DNA of 64,000 nt. It comes from an uncultured Prevotellaceae bacterium (GTDB lineage Bacteria; Bacteroidota; Bacteroidia; Bacteroidales; Bacteroidaceae). The DNA lies in the NCBI GenBank assembly GCA_902774925.1, contig CACYKE010000017.1, positions 1 to 64,000 of the forward strand, read 5' to 3'. Within the stretch, counting starts at the first letter, position 1; each line of letters opens with the position of its first letter. The translations under genes and the position numbers were made by a program. This document shows, piece by piece, positions 23,348 through 32,778 of the stretch. Below the pieces are notes generated by a model. That model was not told the origin of the DNA. It was given only the letters and a program-made list of their open reading frames with translations, and made no database searches.

Positions 23348-24989
23348 AACCATCATTTATCAGGTTTTTACACGACTGTACGGTAACCGTAACACGACCC
23401 GTAAGGAGAATGGTACGATAGCTGAGAACGGTTGCGGTAAGATGGCCGACTTCACGCCGAAGGTGTTAAGCGACTTAGCACAGATGGGTGTCAGCCATGT
23501 GTGGTATACGGGTATTATCCGCCACGCCATGCAGACCGACTATTCGGCTTACGGCATTCCACGCCAGCATCCTGCGGTCATCAAGGGAAAGGCTGGTTCG
23601 CCATACGCCATCACCGATTACTACGACGTTGACCCCGACTTGGCCGTCGACGTGAAACAGCGCATGCAGGAGTTTGAACAGTTGGTGGAGCGCACCCATG
23701 AGGCAGGTCTGAAGGTCATCATCGACTTCGTGCCTAACCATGTGGCCCGCCAGTATAAGAGCATCTGCAAGCCCCGTGGTGTGAAGGACTTGGGCGAACA
23801 GGACCAGACGCTGCACGGCTTTGACCCGCAGAACAATTTCTATTATTGTCCTGGCGAGCGTTTTGCACCTTATTTTGACTTGTATCGTGGCGAGGCAGAG
23901 CCCTATTTGGAGGAGCCCGCCAAGGCTACGGGTAACGACCACTTCGACAATGCTCCAGGCCGTAACGACTGGTATGAGACGGTGAAGCTGAACTACGGTG
24001 TAGACTACTATGCTGGACGCATCGGACATTTCGACCCTATTCCTGATACGTGGCAGAAGATGACAGCCATTCTGCTGTTCTGGGCGAAGAAAGGTGTGGA
24101 CGGTTTCCGTTGCGACATGGCGGAGATGGTGCCTGCCGAATTCTGGGCTTATGCCACGAAGGCCGTGAAGAAGAAGTTTAAGAACATCATCTTCATGGGC
24201 GAGGTGTACAATCCGTTCGAATATCGTCACTATCTGGAGTCGGGCTTCGACTGGCTCTACGATAAGGTTGGCATGTACGACACCATGCGTGGTGTGATAT
24301 GCCGTATGGAATCGGCACATGCCATCACTAATGCTTGGCAACAGACAGATGACATCCGCGACCACATGGTGTACTTCCTGGAGAATCACGACGAGCAGCG
24401 CATCGGTAGTGACTTCTTTGCCGCCCGTTCGGTGAAGGGTGTGCCAGGCATGATTGCCTCGGTGCTGATGTACAAGAATCCGTTTATGCTCTATGCTGGC
24501 GAGGAATATGGCGAGCGGGGTATGGACCGTGAGGGTTTCAGTGGTAACGACGGCCGTACAACCATCTTCGACTATTGGAGCATTGACACATTGTGTCGTG
24601 CTGCGCAGAACAAATTGACTGCCGATGAGGAGCAAATTTTCGACATTCACCAGAAGACGCTGCAGTTGGCACGTAAGGAGAAGGCCATAGTCGAGGGTCT
24701 GACATTCGACCTGATGTATGTGAACAATCACCTGCAACGCCAATATGCCTTCCTGCGCAAGGCCGACAAGGAACTGTTGCTGGTGGTGGTGAACTTCGAG
24801 GATCAGGAGGCTGTGATAGACGTTAATCTGCCCACCCACGCTTTTGACTACATGGATATCAAGGAGAAGAACGTCATTGCTACGGACTTGCTCTCGAAAG
24901 AAAAACTGGCCGTTCGTCTGAAGAAAGACGGTAGCATCAGAATGTCTGTTCCGGCAAACAATGCCCGTGTTTGGAAGATGAAGCTTTAG
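23331..24989 (+). CDS. GH13 alpha-amylase family enzyme, cytoplasmic
   Basis: Protein of 552 residues without signal peptide, so it probably acts on internal alpha-glucan or imported maltodextrin. GH13 signature regions: DFVPNHVAR (132-140), nucleophile Asp262 in DGFRCDMAE, acid/base Glu291 in IFMGEVY, and transition-state Asp354 in LENHDEQRI. A C-terminal beta domain follows (about 450-552). The start at ATG 23331 (MESQSKTIIYQVF) is inside the fabD end; the longer frame would add ten residues translated in the other phase of fabD. The TAG stop is followed by a 7-bp TGA array. The exact specificity cannot be read. Confidence 0.88.
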   Translation: MESQSKTIIYQVFTRLYGNRNTTRKENGTIAENGCGKMADFTPKVLSDLAQMGVSHVWYTGIIRHAMQTDYSAYGIPRQHPAVIKGKAGSPYAITDYYDVDPDLAVDVKQRMQEFEQLVERTHEAGLKVIIDFVPNHVARQYKSICKPRGVKDLGEQDQTLHGFDPQNNFYYCPGERFAPYFDLYRGEAEPYLEEPAKATGNDHFDNAPGRNDWYETVKLNYGVDYYAGRIGHFDPIPDTWQKMTAILLFWAKKGVDGFRCDMAEMVPAEFWAYATKAVKKKFKNIIFMGEVYNPFEYRHYLESGFDWLYDKVGMYDTMRGVICRMESAHAITNAWQQTDDIRDHMVYFLENHDEQRIGSDFFAARSVKGVPGMIASVLMYKNPFMLYAGEEYGERGMDREGFSGNDGRTTIFDYWSIDTLCRAAQNKLTADEEQIFDIHQKTLQLARKEKAIVEGLTFDLMYVNNHLQRQYAFLRKADKELLLVVVNFEDQEAVIDVNLPTHAFDYMDIKEKNVIATDLLSKEKLAVRLKKDGSIRMSVPANNARVWKMKL

Positions 24990-24990
24990 A

Positions 24991-25025
24991 GGGCTGAAGT
25001 CTGAAGGCTGATGTTTGAGGTCTGA
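24991..25025 (+). repeat. 7-bp TGA tandem array after the GH13 stop
   Basis: Five 7-bp units (GGGCTGA, AGTCTGA, AGGCTGA, TGTTTGA, GGTCTGA) follow the TAG stop at 24987-24989. TGA recurs at 24995, 25002, 25009, 25016 and 25023, giving a stop in every frame in turn. The unit is unlike those of the other arrays except for the stop triplet. Confidence 0.85.
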
Positions 25026-25043
25026 GATCGACAATACAAAAAA

Positions 25044-25071
25044 CAGGAGTCTCGATGGTGTGAGGCTCCTG
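25044..25071. terminator. Bidirectional terminator between GH13 gene and valS
   Basis: CAGGAGTCTC (25044-25053) and GAGGCTCCTG (25062-25071) pair with one G-U/A-C wobble around 8 nt; an A-run on the left and a T-run on the right serve both directions. Confidence 0.8.
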
Positions 25072-25092
25072 CTTTTTATATAAGGTGTAGTT

Positions 25093-27801
25093 TTATTTCT
25101 GTGCCTTCAGGGCAGCGATAGACTCCTTGAGGGCTGCAATCTTCTCCTCAGAGTCGCTCTGCTTCTTGCGCTCCATAGCAACGACTGCCTCTGGGGCGTT
25201 GGCAACGAAGCGCTCGTTAGAGAGCTTCTTCAGGACACCCTGCAGGAAACCTTCGAGGTGTTGCAGCTGAGCCTCCATCTTCTGGATTTCAGCATCTACG
25301 TCAATCATGTTGCCAAGGGGAACAGCAAACTCGTCGGTACCAATCATGAAAGCACTTGCGGTGGCGTCTTTCTCGTTGACAACCTCGATGCTGCTTAGGT
25401 TGGCCATCTTGCTGATGACGGCATTGAAAGCCTCGTAGCGGTTCTGACCAACGGCCTGCAACGGGAGCTGTTCCTTGGGAGCGATATTCTTTGAACTGCG
25501 CACCATACGAACGGCAGAGACAATCTGCTTGACGCTCTCAATCTGTGCAGCAAGTTCGTCGTCAGCAGCAGTAGGAGCGGGGAGATGCAGGCTGACACGC
25601 ATGATACTCTCGCCTTCCTTACGATCGTAGAGGTGCTGCCACAACTCCTCGGTGATGAACGGCATGAAGGGATGCAACATCATGAGCAACTGCTCGAAGA
25701 ATTCCAGTGTCTTGTCGTAGGTCTGCTTGTCGATGGGCTGTGCCTCACCATTGATGTAGGCGGGCTTCACCATCTCGAGATACCAGCTTGAGAACTCGTC
25801 CCAGAAGAGCTTATAGACAGCCATCAGGGCCTCAGAGATACGATACTTCTTGAAGAGATCGTCAATTTCGGCATTGGTCTGCTTCAGCTTAGCCTCGAAC
25901 CAAGCGGTAGCAATCTTGCCAGCCTCTGACTGTTCGATATCTGCGACTTTCCATCCTTTCACCAGACGGAAGGCATTCCAGATCTTATTATTGAAGTTAC
26001 GGCCCTGTTCGCAGAGGGCCTCGTCGAAGAGGATATCGTTACCTGCTGGTGCAGAGAGCATCATACCCATACGCACACCGTCGGCACCAAACTTCTCAAT
26101 GAGTTCGATAGGATCGGGTGAGTTACCCAGTGACTTCGACATCTTACGACCCAGTTTGTCGCGAACGATACCAGTGAAGTACACGTTCTTGAAAGGCATG
26201 TCGCCAATGTACTCATAGCCGGCCATGATCATACGGGCTACCCAGAAGAAGATGATATCCGGACCTGTTACCAAGTCGCTAGTGGGGTAGTAGTACTTGA
26301 TTTCCTCGTTGCCGGGCTGGTTGATACCATCGAACAAGGAGATGGGCCAGAGCCATGAAGAGAACCAGGTGTCGAGAGCATCCTCGTCCTGACGCAGGTC
26401 GGCATCCGTAATCTTCGGATCCTTCTGCTGAGCCAGTTTCAAGGCTTCCTTACGAGTCTCGGCAACAACGTAGTCGTCATTCTCGTTGTAGTAGTACGCA
26501 GGAATGCGATGTCCCCACCACAGCTGACGCGAGATACACCAGTCCTGTATGTTCTCCAACCAGTTCTTATAGGTGTTCTTGTATTTGGCAGGATAGAACT
26601 TCAGCTCGTCGTTCATCACTGGCGGCAGAGCGATGTCAGCAAAGTGCTTCATCTTCAGGAACCACTGCAGCGAGAGACGGGGTTCAATAGCGGTATCTGG
26701 GTTACGCTCCGAGTAGCCTACCTTGTTGACGTAGTCCTCAATCTTCTCCATCAAACCAGCTTCCTGCAAGTCTTTTGAAATCTGCTTGCGGCAGTCCATA
26801 CGGTCCATACCGACATAGATAGGACTCTGCTCAGAGATGGTACCATCCGCATTGAAGATGTCGATGGTCTCCAGGTTGTGCGTCTTACCCAGCATATAGT
26901 CGTTGGTATCGTGGGCAGGTGTCACCTTCAAGCAACCAGTACCAAACTCGATGTCCACATAGCGGTCCTCGATGACGGGAATGACACGGTTTACCAGTGG
27001 GACAATAACTTTGCGGCCCTTCAGCCACTGGTTCTTGGGATCCTTGGGGTTGATACACATAGCGGTATCACCCATGATGGTCTCAGGACGGGTGGTGGCA
27101 ACAACGGCGTAGTAGCCCTTGGCATCCTTGTGGATGATGTTGCCCTCGGCCTTCAGCGCCTCCTCGTTGTCGAGGGTGGTCAGACCATCAACATAGTACT
27201 TCAGGTGGAACAGATGGCTCTGCTCTTCCTTATAGATAACCTCTTCGCTAGAAAGGGCGGTGAGTGCCTTGGGGTCCCAGTTGACCATGCGCAGACCACG
27301 ATAGATGAGTCCTTTGTTATAGAGGTCAACGAACACCTTGATGACGCTCTCGCTACGCTTCTCGTCCATGGTGAAAGCCGTGCGGTCCCAGTCGCAGCTG
27401 GCACCCAGACGGCGCAACTGCTTCAGGATGATGCCGCCATGCTCGTGCGTCCAGTCCCAGGCATGCTCCAAGAACTGCTCACGCGTCAGGTCGCGCTTCT
27501 TGATACCCTCACCAGCGAGTTTCTTCACCACCTTAGCCTCGGTAGCAATTGAAGCGTGGTCGGTGCCAGGAACCCACAGTGCATTCTTACCCTCCATACG
27601 GGCGCGACGCACCAGGATGTCCTGAATGGTGTTGTTCAACATGTGGCCCATGTGCAACACACCCGTCACATTGGGCGGTGGGATAACGATGGTGTAGGGT
27701 TGACGTCCATCGGGTTTTGAACTGAACAATTTGTTGTCCAGCCAATACTGATACCATTTTGATTCGACCTCTTTTGGGTCGTATTTACTTGCTAATTCCA
27801 T
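25093..27801 (-). CDS. valS: Valyl-tRNA synthetase ValS
   Basis: Class I synthetase that charges tRNA-Val. HIGH motif as LHMGH in [14 protein letters not shown] (near residue 50), a CP1 editing domain (about 200-350, [12 protein letters not shown]), KMSKS in [11 protein letters not shown] (near residue 560), an anticodon-binding helical domain and a C-terminal coiled coil (about 835-902, rich in Gln/Glu/Lys). The 902 residues are standard for Bacteroidetes. A -7 box TACCTTTGC (minus, 27831-27823) lies 22 bp before the ATG. Confidence 0.96.
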   Translation of the reverse strand: MELASKYDPKEVESKWYQYWLDNKLFSSKPDGRQPYTIVIPPPNVTGVLHMGHMLNNTIQDILVRRARMEGKNALWVPGTDHASIATEAKVVKKLAGEGIKKRDLTREQFLEHAWDWTHEHGGIILKQLRRLGASCDWDRTAFTMDEKRSESVIKVFVDLYNKGLIYRGLRMVNWDPKALTALSSEEVIYKEEQSHLFHLKYYVDGLTTLDNEEALKAEGNIIHKDAKGYYAVVATTRPETIMGDTAMCINPKDPKNQWLKGRKVIVPLVNRVIPVIEDRYVDIEFGTGCLKVTPAHDTNDYMLGKTHNLETIDIFNADGTISEQSPIYVGMDRMDCRKQISKDLQEAGLMEKIEDYVNKVGYSERNPDTAIEPRLSLQWFLKMKHFADIALPPVMNDELKFYPAKYKNTYKNWLENIQDWCISRQLWWGHRIPAYYYNENDDYVVAETRKEALKLAQQKDPKITDADLRQDEDALDTWFSSWLWPISLFDGINQPGNEEIKYYYPTSDLVTGPDIIFFWVARMIMAGYEYIGDMPFKNVYFTGIVRDKLGRKMSKSLGNSPDPIELIEKFGADGVRMGMMLSAPAGNDILFDEALCEQGRNFNNKIWNAFRLVKGWKVADIEQSEAGKIATAWFEAKLKQTNAEIDDLFKKYRISEALMAVYKLFWDEFSSWYLEMVKPAYINGEAQPIDKQTYDKTLEFFEQLLMMLHPFMPFITEELWQHLYDRKEGESIMRVSLHLPAPTAADDELAAQIESVKQIVSAVRMVRSSKNIAPKEQLPLQAVGQNRYEAFNAVISKMANLSSIEVVNEKDATASAFMIGTDEFAVPLGNMIDVDAEIQKMEAQLQHLEGFLQGVLKKLSNERFVANAPEAVVAMERKKQSDSEEKIAALKESIAALKAQK

Positions 27802-27822
27802 ATACCTTATTATAAATTGGGT

Positions 27823-27831
27823 GCAAAGGTA
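27823..27831 (-). promoter_or_regulatory. -7 box of valS
   Basis: Minus-strand TACCTTTGC. It is divergent from the mazG -7 box 45 bp away; no clear -33 was seen. Confidence 0.65.
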
Positions 27832-27875
27832 CGAAATTTTTCTTAATTAATGATACACTATTCACTTTTTTTTCT

Positions 27876-27884
27876 TACCTTTGC
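27876..27884 (+). promoter_or_regulatory. -7 box of mazG
   Basis: TACCTTTGC on the plus strand. It overlaps the TTG (27881) that opens the longest mazG frame and so excludes that start. No TTTG stands at 20 bp upstream; a T-rich tract is present instead. Confidence 0.65.
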
Positions 27885-27901
27885 AGATGACTATGGAAAG
27901 A

Positions 27902-28699
27902 ATGCATACGAAAGAAGTAAAAATGCAGGCCTTCGGGCGTCTGCTGGATGTCATGGACAGACTGCGTGAGGAATGTCCGTGGGACCGAAAGCAGACGAAC
28001 GATAGTTTGCGTGCCAATACCATAGAGGAGACCTATGAGCTTTGTGACGCGCTGATACGTGACGATCAAAACGAAATCTGTAAGGAATTGGGTGACGTGC
28101 TGTTGCATATCGTGTTCTATGGTAGGATAGGTGAGGAGAAACAACAATTCGATATAGCCGACATTTGCAACAAGCTGTGTGACAAGCTGATATTTCGTCA
28201 TCCTCATGTATATGGAGAGGCTGTTGCAAAGGACGCAGAAGCCGTGCTTGAGAGTTGGGAACAGATTAAGTTGAAAGAAAAGGACGGCAACAAAACGGTG
28301 CTCTCTGGAGTGCCTTCAGCATTGCCTTCACTCATCAAGGCCTACCGCATTCAGGACAAGGCCCGTAACGTTGGTTTCGATTGGGAAGACAAGCAGGACG
28401 TCTGGGGTAAGGTTCGTGAAGAACTGGATGAATTCGAGGCTGAGTTGCGCAAGGAAGACAAGATGAAGTCTGAGCAGGAGTTGGGTGATTTCCTTTTTGC
28501 TGTCATTAATGCCGCTCGACTGTATAAGCTCAATCCTGACAACGCGTTGGAGATGACCAACCAGAAGTTTATCCGTCGTTTCAACTACATCGAACAGCAC
28601 AGCATCCGTATCGGTAAGCCGTTGAAGAATATGACGCTGGAAGAGATGGACGCCCTATGGAATGAAGCAAAAGCATTAGAAAACGATTATAACGAATAA
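27902..28699 (+). CDS. mazG: Nucleoside triphosphate pyrophosphohydrolase MazG
   Basis: Hydrolyses (d)NTPs to NMP and pyrophosphate. The start at ATG 27902 (MHTKEVKMQAFG) was chosen because earlier candidates lie in or before the probable transcription start; the 5' leader would be only about 10 nt. The two MazG repeats are visible: CPWDRKQTNDSL, EETYELCDAL and ELGDVLLHIVF (about 25-75), then VREELDEFEAE and ELGDFLFAVINAARL (about 175-210), each with the ExxE...ExxD metal pattern. The 265 residues are normal. Head of a three-gene operon with a lipoprotein (12 bp gap) and rnz (12 bp gap). Confidence 0.93.
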   Translation: MHTKEVKMQAFGRLLDVMDRLREECPWDRKQTNDSLRANTIEETYELCDALIRDDQNEICKELGDVLLHIVFYGRIGEEKQQFDIADICNKLCDKLIFRHPHVYGEAVAKDAEAVLESWEQIKLKEKDGNKTVLSGVPSALPSLIKAYRIQDKARNVGFDWEDKQDVWGKVREELDEFEAELRKEDKMKSEQELGDFLFAVINAARLYKLNPDNALEMTNQKFIRRFNYIEQHSIRIGKPLKNMTLEEMDALWNEAKALENDYNE

Positions 28700-28711
28700 A
28701 AATAGAATATT

Positions 28712-29371
28712 ATGAAAAAAATTGCGCTTTTTACAATCGTTGCAGCAGTTGTCTCTATGATGGCAGCTTGTGGTGGAAAGACAGAAAAAGTTCCGTTTGA
28801 CAATGGTGACTCTGCTGATGTTGCCAATGCCGATCCGACAATTTATGGTGTTTGTACTGATGGAACAGCCATGAATACCCTTGAGTTGATTACGGATATG
28901 GATGACACGTTGTCAATCGATATTTCTACTGCACAGGAGAACGGTCAGGTGTTTGGCGGCATGCATGTCGGCGATCGTATGGCTGTACTTCCTGATGCTG
29001 AGAAAAAGTCTGCCCTGATGGTTATCAACCAGTCTACGCTGCTTGGCAATTGGGTGATGCCGAACCCGTTAGATGGTTCTGATGAGGTTGGAATTTCCAT
29101 CAAGGAAGGTGGTATCGCTGAGGGTATCGAACAAAGCAGTATTGTTTACAAAACGTGGCGTCTGACGCGTGGTAAACTGGAGATTGTGATGATGCGCGAA
29201 GGCGGCAGCGAGGAAGACGAGTTTTATCAGTACGACATCGTGAAGTTGGGTGCCGATTCGTTGGTTTACAAGGATGGTGACGAAACTTTTGAATACAGCC
29301 GTCAGAAACCCAAGGAGGAATACGGAAAAGAAGTCCAACTGGAAGACTCGCAGAACGAGTTCTTTATGTAA
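28712..29371 (+). CDS. Lipocalin-like lipoprotein
   Basis: Predicted lipoprotein of 219 residues: signal MKKIALFTIVAAVVSMMAAC with lipobox MAAC, lipidated Cys20. The mature part is rich in beta-strand-forming stretches, with LLGNWVMPNPLDGSDEVG and YKTWRLTRGKLEIVMM, a pattern common in Bacteroidales lipocalin-like proteins. No binding residues can be named. It lies between mazG and rnz at 12 bp on each side, so it shares their message, without an obvious functional link. Confidence 0.65.
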   Translation: MKKIALFTIVAAVVSMMAACGGKTEKVPFDNGDSADVANADPTIYGVCTDGTAMNTLELITDMDDTLSIDISTAQENGQVFGGMHVGDRMAVLPDAEKKSALMVINQSTLLGNWVMPNPLDGSDEVGISIKEGGIAEGIEQSSIVYKTWRLTRGKLEIVMMREGGSEEDEFYQYDIVKLGADSLVYKDGDETFEYSRQKPKEEYGKEVQLEDSQNEFFM

Positions 29372-29383
29372 ACCGGTTGTTCG

Positions 29384-30298
29384 TTGGAACCATTTCGCGT
29401 CCACATATTAGGTTGCGGCAGTGCATTACCCACACCTCGCCACTATGCTTCGGCACAGGTGGTAGAGGTGCGGGGTAAATTGTTTTTGGTCGATTGTGCT
29501 GAAGGAACGCAGGTACAGTTGCGTCGCTCGCACATCCGTTTTACCAAAATCAGCGCTGTGTTTATTACTCATCTGCATGGCGACCATTGTTTCGGACTGA
29601 TAGGTATGCTCAGCACGTTCGGACTCTTGGGGCGTACGGCGCGACTGGCGGTATATGCCCCAGGGGAATTGGAGGATATGCTGAGACAGCAGATGCGCAT
29701 GTTCTGCCACGACTTCGACTATGAGGTTGATTTCCATGCTGTTGATACTCGTCAGCAACAGGTCATTTACGACGACCGCTCTTTGACTGTCGAGACAGTC
29801 CCCTTGGAACATCGGATGCCCTGTTGCGGGTATGTTTTCCGCGAGAAGAACCTGTTGCCACATATCCGTCGCGACATGATAGATTTCTACGAGATTCCCA
29901 TCAGCCAGGTGAATAACATCAAGGCTGGTGCCGATTGGACCACTCCCGACGGTGAAATTGTTGCGAACAGTCGTCTTGTGACTCCCGCAGAACCACCGCG
30001 AGCCTACGCTTATTGCAGTGACACGCGTTATATTCCGACGTTGCACGAACGACTGAAAGGCGTTACGACTCTTTACCACGAAAGCACCTATGGTGAGGAC
30101 AATCTGCTGTTGGCTCAGAAGTACCATCATTCTACAGCCCGTCAGGCAGCGCAGGTGGCTCGTGACGCTGGTGTTCGTCAGCTGTTGCTGGGCCACTATT
30201 CGTCACGTTATGAGGACGAGCAAGTGTTGCTTCGTGAAGCCCAGGAAGTGTTTCCAAATAGCTTTTTGACGGACGAACAAGCCATTTTTGACGTATAA
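29384..30298 (+). CDS. rnz: Ribonuclease Z
   Basis: Endonuclease that trims tRNA 3' ends, a zinc metallo-beta-lactamase fold. The metal motif is THLHGDH (residues about 62-68); further ligands are in LEHRMPCCG (about 143), SDTRYIP (Asp near 212) and LGHYSSRY (about 270). The start is TTG 29384: no ATG precedes the conserved FRVHILGCGSALP, and family members start at this distance, so a TTG start is well supported. The 304 residues are typical of the short form. Last gene of the mazG operon. Confidence 0.92.
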   Translation: MEPFRVHILGCGSALPTPRHYASAQVVEVRGKLFLVDCAEGTQVQLRRSHIRFTKISAVFITHLHGDHCFGLIGMLSTFGLLGRTARLAVYAPGELEDMLRQQMRMFCHDFDYEVDFHAVDTRQQQVIYDDRSLTVETVPLEHRMPCCGYVFREKNLLPHIRRDMIDFYEIPISQVNNIKAGADWTTPDGEIVANSRLVTPAEPPRAYAYCSDTRYIPTLHERLKGVTTLYHESTYGEDNLLLAQKYHHSTARQAAQVARDAGVRQLLLGHYSSRYEDEQVLLREAQEVFPNSFLTDEQAIFDV

Positions 30299-30320
30299 AA
30301 TGCATTTTCCTGCCAAAAAA

Positions 30321-30353
30321 TTTGGAAGTTTCAAGAATTCTTCGTACATTTGC
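30321..30353 (+). promoter_or_regulatory. Promoter of the sigma/L,D-transpeptidase operon
   Basis: TTTG at 30321-30324, a 20-bp spacer and TACATTTGC at 30345-30353. It is the only promoter seen before 33.7 kb on this strand and is followed by five closely packed genes. Confidence 0.8.
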
Positions 30354-30376
30354 ACAAACTATATAGTGGAATGCTT

Positions 30377-30691
30377 ATGACGAAAAGACTACTCATATTA
30401 TCTTTGGCAGTGTCAATGATGCTTTCAGTGCCCGTTCTGGTGAAGGCTGCTGAGGTAGAAATGCTGCAGACAGAGCAGACTTCGGACGACGATATCACCA
30501 TATCGGTTAATGGCCAGTGGGTGACTGTCACTGGCGGTCAAGGACTGACGTTAGAGGTCGTATCTTTGACAGGTCGTCAGATTAAGACAATAAAGATTGA
30601 AAGTCCCGCTCATCGCATAGAACTTAACATACCTAAAGGTTGCTACATTTTGAAGATAGGCAAAGTGGTAAGAAAAGTGGCCGTGCGTTAA
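30377..30691 (+). CDS. Small secreted protein resembling a free-standing C-terminal sorting tail
   Basis: Exported protein of 105 residues from ATG 30377 (30371 is possible; the TTG at 30350 is inside the -7 box). Signal peptide about 1-25. Almost all of the rest looks like the tail found on large secreted Bacteroidetes proteins: LEVVSLTGRQIKTI, a hydrophobic strand, then IPKGCYILKIGKVVRKVAVR, the same layout as the DLxGRRL tails of the GH30 and GH43 proteins here. No catalytic part is attached. First gene of an operon with an L,D-transpeptidase and an ECF sigma factor. Confidence 0.6.
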   Translation: MTKRLLILSLAVSMMLSVPVLVKAAEVEMLQTEQTSDDDITISVNGQWVTVTGGQGLTLEVVSLTGRQIKTIKIESPAHRIELNIPKGCYILKIGKVVRKVAVR

Positions 30692-32187
30692 CAGTCTTCT
30701 TACCTTTTTTGTTGCTCCTCTTCATGGGGTGTGACAATCATGCTCATAAGGACAGACATATTACAATGGAGGCGCTTTCAGACATGAAGTCGCCTGCTTT
30801 TGTTTTTGATGTTCAGGAAATTCGCAGCCAACTGAATACGCTAAAAGGAGATCATGCGGAACAACCCTTGCTTTGGATTGACCGTTGCGGTGCAGACCAG
30901 CGCGCAGACTCTTTGTTAGCATATCTCCAGCAGGTTGGCGAGATTGGCTTCTCTCAACAGGCCTTTCACGTCAAGGCCATCGAAAACGACCTTCGTCGCT
31001 TGCGGACGCTCGATTTCGACGACGACAAAAATCAAGCCAGTAAGGTTGCAGCTCGTTTGGAATATTACTTGACGAAAGCATGCGTCAGCTATTGCAAGGG
31101 CCAGCGTTTCGGTTTTGTCAATCCCCATCGGCTGTTTAACAACTTGGATATCGAAAAACAAGACTCCACAGGTAAGTACGTCAAATACCGTGGGCTCTTC
31201 GACGTCAGCATGGACTTGCCCAAAGAGCATTATGCTGCAGAGGTGAAGAACAGAATCAAGCACGACAGCATCGTAGAATATCTACAAGAAATTCAGCCAC
31301 GCGATCCCTTTTACGCACGGTTGAAGACGATGCTTTCACAAGCTACCGATCCTGCAGAACGTCAGCGCATCATGGTCAATATGGAGCGTTCTCGTTGGCG
31401 TCGTCGCCAGCCACTGACCGATACGGGCAAGCGTATCGTTATCAACATTCCGGCCTACCACCTTTATGCCTATGGCCCTGGTGAGATGCTTGACATGCGT
31501 GTGGTCTGCGGAGCTTTTGGCACTAAGACTCCTCAGTTGTCGAGTAACATCGAATACATGCAAGTCAATCCCCAGTGGGTCATTCCCAAGAGCATCATCG
31601 AAAATGAAGTTGCGCGACGTGCAGGCGATTCAGCCTATTTTGCACGTAACCGCTACGATATCGTCGACAAGACCACCAACCAAACGCTCGACGCCCGTCA
31701 TGTGTCGCGCCAGCAATTGCTCAGCGGCAACTATCGCGTAGCCCAGAAGGGTGGGGCAGGAAACTCGCTTGGACGAATTGTCTTCCGCTTTAAGAATAAT
31801 TTCTCCGTATATCTCCACGACACGTCCAATCCCAGTGCCTTCCAGCGCGCTTCCCGTGCTATGTCGCATGGTTGCGTACGCGTGGCGGAACCTTTTGAAC
31901 TGGCGCGCTTTGTGCTCGACAGTCCTGACGAATGGTTGCTTGACCGCATCCGTATTGCGATGGGACTGTCTGCTGAGACGGAACAGGGTATTGAATGGCT
32001 GAACGCGCATCCCGACGAGGAGACGCACGATAAGATCATCAGCTACGTCCCCGTATCGCCTCGCGTACCTCTTTATATTATATATTATACCCTCTGGCCT
32101 GACGAGAATGGCGTCTTACAGACATGGCCCGATGTCTATGGCTACGATAAAGTGATGTGGAACCAATTGAAAGCTTTCGTATCATGA
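30640..32187 (+). CDS. L,D-transpeptidase lipoprotein (YkuD domain)
   Basis: Predicted lipoprotein of 515 residues that forms 3-3 crosslinks in peptidoglycan or attaches proteins to it. The only start that leaves a full signal is TTG 30640, overlapping the previous gene by 52 bp; it gives a basic n-region, LTVFLPFLLLLFMGC and lipidated Cys31. A helical scaffold (about 55-260) precedes the YkuD domain (about 265-430) with His393 in YLHDT and catalytic Cys412 in SHGCVRV. The large size and layout resemble the YcbB (LdtD) group. Stop and the sigma-factor ATG overlap as ATGA, so translation is coupled. Confidence 0.85.
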   Translation: MLHFEDRQSGKKSGRALTVFLPFLLLLFMGCDNHAHKDRHITMEALSDMKSPAFVFDVQEIRSQLNTLKGDHAEQPLLWIDRCGADQRADSLLAYLQQVGEIGFSQQAFHVKAIENDLRRLRTLDFDDDKNQASKVAARLEYYLTKACVSYCKGQRFGFVNPHRLFNNLDIEKQDSTGKYVKYRGLFDVSMDLPKEHYAAEVKNRIKHDSIVEYLQEIQPRDPFYARLKTMLSQATDPAERQRIMVNMERSRWRRRQPLTDTGKRIVINIPAYHLYAYGPGEMLDMRVVCGAFGTKTPQLSSNIEYMQVNPQWVIPKSIIENEVARRAGDSAYFARNRYDIVDKTTNQTLDARHVSRQQLLSGNYRVAQKGGAGNSLGRIVFRFKNNFSVYLHDTSNPSAFQRASRAMSHGCVRVAEPFELARFVLDSPDEWLLDRIRIAMGLSAETEQGIEWLNAHPDEETHDKIISYVPVSPRVPLYIIYYTLWPDENGVLQTWPDVYGYDKVMWNQLKAFVS

Positions 32188-32735
32188 CCAAACAGGAAGA
32201 ACAACAATTGGTCGAACAGTTGTCCGACCCCAAGCTGCAGCGTAAGGCCTTCGAACGTGTCGTGCGCGCATATAGCGAACAGCTCTACTGGCAGATCCGT
32301 CGTATGGTGCTTACCCATGAGGATGCCGACGACGTGTTGCAAAATGTGTTCATCAAGGCGTGGACCCATTTGGATGACTTCCATCAGGAATCGCGTCTCT
32401 CCACGTGGCTCTACCGCATTGCCGTCAACGAGAGCATCGACTTCCTTCGCAAGCAGAAGAACATGACGCTGCAATATACCGACGACGTGGACAGTGGTGT
32501 TGCCAACATGCTTGTTGCCGACAACTATTTCGATGGTGACGAGACGCAGGCCATGTTGCAGGAGGCTATCAGTACATTGCCCGATGTCCAGCGCACTGTC
32601 TTCAATCTGCGTTATTTCGACGACATGAAATACAGCGACATCAGCAAGCTGTTGAACACCTCTGAGGGAGCGCTGAAAGCATCCTATCACATTGCCGTCA
32701 AAAAGATTTCTGAATTTTTTAAGCGTCGTGATTAA
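32184..32735 (+). CDS. ECF-type RNA polymerase sigma factor
   Basis: Sigma-70 family ECF factor of 183 residues. The start ATG 32184 lies in the ATGA overlap with the transpeptidase gene. Region 2 (about 10-80) includes HEDADDVLQNVFIKAW and FHQESRLSTWLYRIAVNESIDF; region 4 (about 120-175) holds LPDVQRTVFNLRYFDDMKYSDISKLL with the helix-turn-helix. The next gene has the form of a membrane anti-sigma factor. The link to a cell-wall crosslinking enzyme suggests an envelope-stress regulon. Confidence 0.92.
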   Translation: MTKQEEQQLVEQLSDPKLQRKAFERVVRAYSEQLYWQIRRMVLTHEDADDVLQNVFIKAWTHLDDFHQESRLSTWLYRIAVNESIDFLRKQKNMTLQYTDDVDSGVANMLVADNYFDGDETQAMLQEAISTLPDVQRTVFNLRYFDDMKYSDISKLLNTSEGALKASYHIAVKKISEFFKRRD

Positions 32736-32778
32736 ACTTTTCACAACGTGTTTCGTCATATCAAAAAAAGGAAAAATA

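Noticed and set aside
23475-25034. 519-codon open frame on the minus strand opposite the GH13 gene
   Set aside because: It mirrors the codon structure of the GH13 gene, has no family resemblance and no promoter, and the plus-strand protein has all GH13 catalytic residues.
26878-27552. 224-codon plus-strand frame opposite valS
   Set aside because: Antisense to a complete, highly conserved synthetase gene; no independent support.
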